The position numbers and the translations under genes are program-made. Shown here piece after piece: positions 61,300 to 64,000 of a stretch of 64,000 nucleotides of DNA (positions are counted from its first letter, which is position 1; the number at the start of each line of letters is the position of its first letter). The notes beneath the pieces are model-generated. The model saw only the letters and a program-made list of their open reading frames with translations. It was not told the DNA's origin and searched no databases. The DNA comes from Candidatus Rokuibacteriota bacterium (GTDB lineage: Bacteria > Methylomirabilota > Methylomirabilia > Rokubacteriales > CSP1-6), in the NCBI GenBank assembly GCA_003220495.1, contig QHSP01000021.1, positions 122,257 to 186,256 of the forward strand. The letters run 5' to 3'.

Positions 61300-62190
61300 C
61301 TAGACGCTGCGCTCGCGCTCGCCGAATAGGCCGGTCGGCCGGAAGACCAGGAGCGCGATCAGCAGCAAGAATCCGTAGAGGTCCTTGTACGCTGAGGAGA
61401 CGAACACCGAGCCGAGCGCCTCGATCACGCCGAGGAGCACGCCGCCGACGACGCTGCCGAGGATCGAGCCGAGGCCGCCGATCACGATGATCTCGAAGCC
61501 CTTGAAGGTCGAGATCGCGCCGTTCTCGGGATAGACGAGGAAGTCGGGAGCCAGCAGCGCGCCGGCCGCAGCCGCCAGCGCGACGCCGACGCCGAACGCG
61601 AGCATGTCGAGCCGAAGGACGTCGATCCCGGCCGTCTGGATGCCCACCCGGTTCTGCGCGGCGCCACGCAGCGCGCGCCCGACCCACGTCTTCTTGATCA
61701 CCAGATAGAAGAGGCCGAGGAGCACGAGCGTCGCGATGAGCGCGACGAATCGATTCCCCGAGATCGGCAGGGTGCCGAGTGTCACCGGTTTCGCATAGTC
61801 CGGAGGCGCGTACTGATTCGGTCCGCCGAGCACGATCGCTAGGTTCCTGAAGAAGACCATCAGCGCGATCGTCATGATCGTCGCGTACTCGTCGCGCCGC
61901 TCGACGCCGCCCACGAACATCGGCCGCAGGAGAAACCGCTGGACGACCAATCCGAGCACGAAGACGGCGCCCATCGCGAGCGGCAGAGCCAGGTACCAGC
62001 GACCGGGGCCGACGAGATTGACGATCAGCGCGTACTGGACGTAGCTGCCGATCATGTAGAACTCGCCCATCCCCCAGTTGATCATCTTCATGATGCTGTA
62101 GATGAACGTGATCCCGAGGGCCATCAGGCTGTAGATCACGCCGATGACGACCCCCGAGAGCACGTACTGCGAGAGGAGGAACGCGTCCAA
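61300..62190 (-). CDS. livH: Branched-chain amino acid-type ABC transporter permease LivH
   Basis: LivH-type permease of 296 residues from TTG 62190: LSGVVIGVIYSLMALGITFI, MINWGMGEFYMIGSYVQYAL, RDEYATIMTIALMVFFRNLA, GRALRGAAQNRVGIQTAGI and GGLGSILGSVVGGVLLGVIE. CTG 62211 is an alternative start that overlaps the binding-protein stop as CTGA, mirroring livM. It lies 17 bases after the binding-protein gene. livM, livG and livF are encoded 3-6 kb away on the opposite strand. Confidence 0.88.
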   Translation of the reverse strand: MDAFLLSQYVLSGVVIGVIYSLMALGITFIYSIMKMINWGMGEFYMIGSYVQYALIVNLVGPGRWYLALPLAMGAVFVLGLVVQRFLLRPMFVGGVERRDEYATIMTIALMVFFRNLAIVLGGPNQYAPPDYAKPVTLGTLPISGNRFVALIATLVLLGLFYLVIKKTWVGRALRGAAQNRVGIQTAGIDVLRLDMLAFGVGVALAAAAGALLAPDFLVYPENGAISTFKGFEIIVIGGLGSILGSVVGGVLLGVIEALGSVFVSSAYKDLYGFLLLIALLVFRPTGLFGERERSV

Positions 62191-62207
62191 CGACGGCGGT
62201 CCGTCGC

Positions 62208-63416
62208 TCAGCGCTTCGGCGCCGCCATCCAGTCTCCCGTCTTGAGCTCGGCCGGATAGACGATCTTGACCTCGGCGAACGCCATCTCCGGCTTCGTGTA
62301 CTGGGTCACCAGCATCGGCGGCGTCCACTGTTGCCAGTACGGGCCTTCGCCGCGCGTGAAGCTGATCGTCCCGTTCCAGCCCTCGAACTTGCCGGCCAGC
62401 AGCGCCTTGAGCAGGTCATCGGTCTTGTCGCTCTTGGCGGCGTTCAGCGCGTCGGCCAGCAGGACCACCTGGGAATATCCGTTGAGCGCGCCGTAGATCG
62501 GATCCTCCTTGAACTCGGCCATGTACTTCTTGCGGAACGCTTCGCCACGGGTCGTCAGCTTCATCGTCGGGTGGTAGTAGACGATGAAGGACGCCCACGT
62601 CCCCTTTTCACCGAGGTTCTTCCAGTACTCCGGCCGCGTGGGCGCGTCATAGGAGATCAGCATCGGCACCGCCGGGTGGAGTCCGACGTCGAAGGCCTGC
62701 TTGACGATCAGGTACATGGGCGTGCCTATGCCGCCGTTCAGCAGCACGTCCGGCTTCCAGTTCTTGATCTCGAGCAGCTGCGGCGTGAGATCCACCACCG
62801 CGCGATCGAAGATGATGGTCTTCAGCTCGGCGCCCGGGTACAGCGACGCGAACGCCTTCTTGGTCTCGTCGACCAGTCCGACGCCGTAGTCGGTGTTCTC
62901 CGTGATCAGGGCGGCCCGCTTGAAGCCCCGCTCCTTGACCCACCGCGTCCACATCTGGCAGCGATCGGGATCGATCACGTGCGTGCGGAAGGTGTAGTTC
63001 AGGTGCTGCTCGGTGATCTGTCGCGCCGAAGCCTGGGTGGAGAAGACGGGAACCTTGAACTGCTCGGCGAGCGCCTGGACCGCCGTCATCACCGAGCTGT
63101 GGAATTGCCCGACGACCGCGACCGCCTGGTCCTGCGTCGCCAGCTTGCGGAATCCCGCCGCGCCCTTCTCCGGCGTGCCGGAGTCGTCCTCGACGACGAG
63201 CTCGATCTTCCGCCCGCCGAGGACGCCGCCGCGCGCGTTCACTTCCTCCGCGCCCATCTTCGCGCCGCGCGCGATGAACTGTCCCGCCGCCGCGTCTCCG
63301 GGCGGCGAGAGCGGCGTGAGGACACCGATCTTCACGGGCTTCTGAGCGAGAGCCGGCGTGGTCAGCGCAACCACCAGGAGTACCGCCAGCAAGGCAAGCC
63401 GAACTCGTTCAATCAT
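62208..63416 (-). CDS. LivK-type ABC transporter substrate-binding protein
   Basis: 402 residues from ATG 63416 (GGAGG, 6-base spacer). Sec signal RLALLAVLLVVALTTPALAQ. Mature chain: KIGVLTPLSPPGDAAAGQF, GARGG-type VNARGGVLGGRKIELVVEDD, VAVVGQFHSSVMTAVQALAE and NTDYGVGLVDETKKAF. This is Peripl_BP_6 (LivK/amidate-type). In soil catabolic bacteria such proteins bind aromatic or aliphatic acids and amides as often as amino acids. It is the first gene of the minus-strand half of the LIV system. Confidence 0.9.
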   Translation of the reverse strand: MIERVRLALLAVLLVVALTTPALAQKPVKIGVLTPLSPPGDAAAGQFIARGAKMGAEEVNARGGVLGGRKIELVVEDDSGTPEKGAAGFRKLATQDQAVAVVGQFHSSVMTAVQALAEQFKVPVFSTQASARQITEQHLNYTFRTHVIDPDRCQMWTRWVKERGFKRAALITENTDYGVGLVDETKKAFASLYPGAELKTIIFDRAVVDLTPQLLEIKNWKPDVLLNGGIGTPMYLIVKQAFDVGLHPAVPMLISYDAPTRPEYWKNLGEKGTWASFIVYYHPTMKLTTRGEAFRKKYMAEFKEDPIYGALNGYSQVVLLADALNAAKSDKTDDLLKALLAGKFEGWNGTISFTRGEGPYWQQWTPPMLVTQYTKPEMAFAEVKIVYPAELKTGDWMAAPKR

Positions 63417-63748
63417 CGTGATCCTCCACCGAAGGGGCTGGGTGCGGAGCCGAGCGGTCCTCATGCTATGCGGGCCGACGATCAGCGTCAATACGGCGCG
63501 AGATGGATTGTCGGTAGCCGACGCGTGCCGCTTCGACGATTTCCACTTGACAGCTTCACGCAGAGTAATCGCGGCGCGGTCGGACTTCTCGTCGGGAAAT
63601 CGTCCCAGCATGGCGTAGAAGCTCGGTGACGCCACCCGAGGCGCCTCCGTCGAAAAATTGCGGTATGCGCTGAGATCGTCGCTCCTGGCGGCTCCGAGGC
63701 GCCTCCGAAACTGGGGTGTAGAGTCGCTCCAGGAAAAGGGGAACCGCC
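63417..63748. promoter_or_regulatory. Divergent intergenic region with two copies of a palindromic 14-mer
   Basis: 332 bases between the binding-protein start and the DUF222/HNH gene start. CCGAGGCGCCTCCG occurs at 63636-63649 and 63694-63707, 58 bases apart; its core GAGGCGCCTC is a perfect 10-base palindrome. Both lie within 115 bases of the plus-strand start, so they are candidate operator sites. AAGGGG is the likely ribosome site for that gene. Confidence 0.45.
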
Positions 63749-64000
63749 ATGGAAATCTGTACGCCCGACGCAGTCGACTATGCAGCACTCGATCGGCTTG
63801 GCGACGAGATCGCCGAGATGTCAGCCCACCTTGAAGCGGCGACGGCACGCCTGCTCGATCTCATCCGCGAGTTCGACGCCCGCGGTGGCTGGAACTCGGG
63901 GTTCAGCTCGTGCGCGGCCTGGCTGAGCTGGCGCGTGGGGCTCGATCTGGGCGCGGCCCGGGAACGCGTGCGCGTAGCGCGCGCCCTGGCGACCTTGCCG
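63749..64000 (+). CDS. N-terminus of a DUF222/HNH endonuclease-type protein (partial)
   Basis: 84 codons from ATG 63749 to the window edge. Sequence blocks LGDEIAEMSAHLEAATARLL, IREFDARGGWNSGFSSCAAW and LSWRVGLDLGAARERVRVAR are typical of the N-terminal DUF222 helical domain that precedes an HNH endonuclease domain (WxxGxxSxxxWLxxR...). Such genes are often present in several copies per genome. The catalytic HNH part would lie beyond the window. Confidence 0.75.
   Translation, partial: MEICTPDAVDYAALDRLGDEIAEMSAHLEAATARLLDLIREFDARGGWNSGFSSCAAWLSWRVGLDLGAARERVRVARALATLP

Overview
The window is very GC-rich bacterial chromosome, tightly packed, with many 4-base start/stop overlaps. It encodes a hopanoid-type radical SAM enzyme (HpnJ), the futalosine menaquinone pathway (MqnC/D/E), a Pal lipoprotein (so an outer membrane), several ABC systems with Tat-exported binding proteins, and many amidohydrolase, flavin monooxygenase and CoA-type catabolic genes. 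This resembles a soil or sediment Gram-negative heterotroph, possibly Candidatus Rokubacteria/Methylomirabilota. That assignment is inferred from gene content only; there is no rRNA gene in the window.

Layout. 1-7.2 kb: envelope and lipid genes (ArnT-like glycosyltransferase, HpnJ, polysaccharide deacetylase, MGDG-synthase-like glycosyltransferase, LpxL-like acyltransferase, methyltransferase). 7.2-16.9 kb: peptide/nickel-type ABC importer with three binding proteins (two in tandem), two permeases, an amidohydrolase and a class II aldolase. 16.9-22.5 kb: DUF3500/flavin monooxygenase/class III aminotransferase operon, Pal with a small coiled-coil membrane protein, and a MarR regulator with a perfect palindromic operator. 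22.6-23.0 kb: tRNA-Val(CAC) followed about 270 bp later by a second copy of its 3' end. 23-30.6 kb: NYN ribonuclease, a decayed MmgE/PrpD gene, PHP phosphoesterase, mqnD, then mqnC and mqnE (apparently started at CTG), and a short MetE-type methyltransferase. 30.6-33.7 kb: sugar-type ABC importer.

33.8-40.4 kb: six genes joined by overlaps (two MaoC-fold proteins, ilvD, methyltransferase, queG, molybdenum hydroxylase large subunit), then a TctB remnant. 40.6-44.2 kb: def, receiver-like protein, ferritin-like protein, SirB1-type protein and an M48 lipoprotein protease. 44.3-47.9 kb: Ser/Thr phospho-signalling operon (FHA, PEGA kinase, TPR lipoprotein, PP2C phosphatase), all overlapping by 3-4 bases. 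48.1-54.8 kb: acyl-CoA ligase, UbiD decarboxylase, TerC preceded by an overlapping 31-residue membrane peptide, TPP enzyme and amidohydrolase. 54.9-63.4 kb: Asp/Glu racemase-like enzyme and a branched-chain amino acid type ABC importer split into livGFM (+) and binding protein-livH (-) around a broken enoyl-CoA hydratase, a ferredoxin/P450 pair and a 5'-truncated P-loop gene. The window ends inside a DUF222/HNH-type gene.

Two themes recur. First, five genes are broken or truncated (LLM monooxygenase, MmgE/PrpD, TctB, enoyl-CoA hydratase, P-loop kinase), and most sit beside transporter genes; they show either active decay or assembly-level deletions. Second, both complete binding-protein/permease operons carry a strong GC hairpin exactly between the binding-protein and permease genes. 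No CRISPR array, insertion sequence or phage module was seen.
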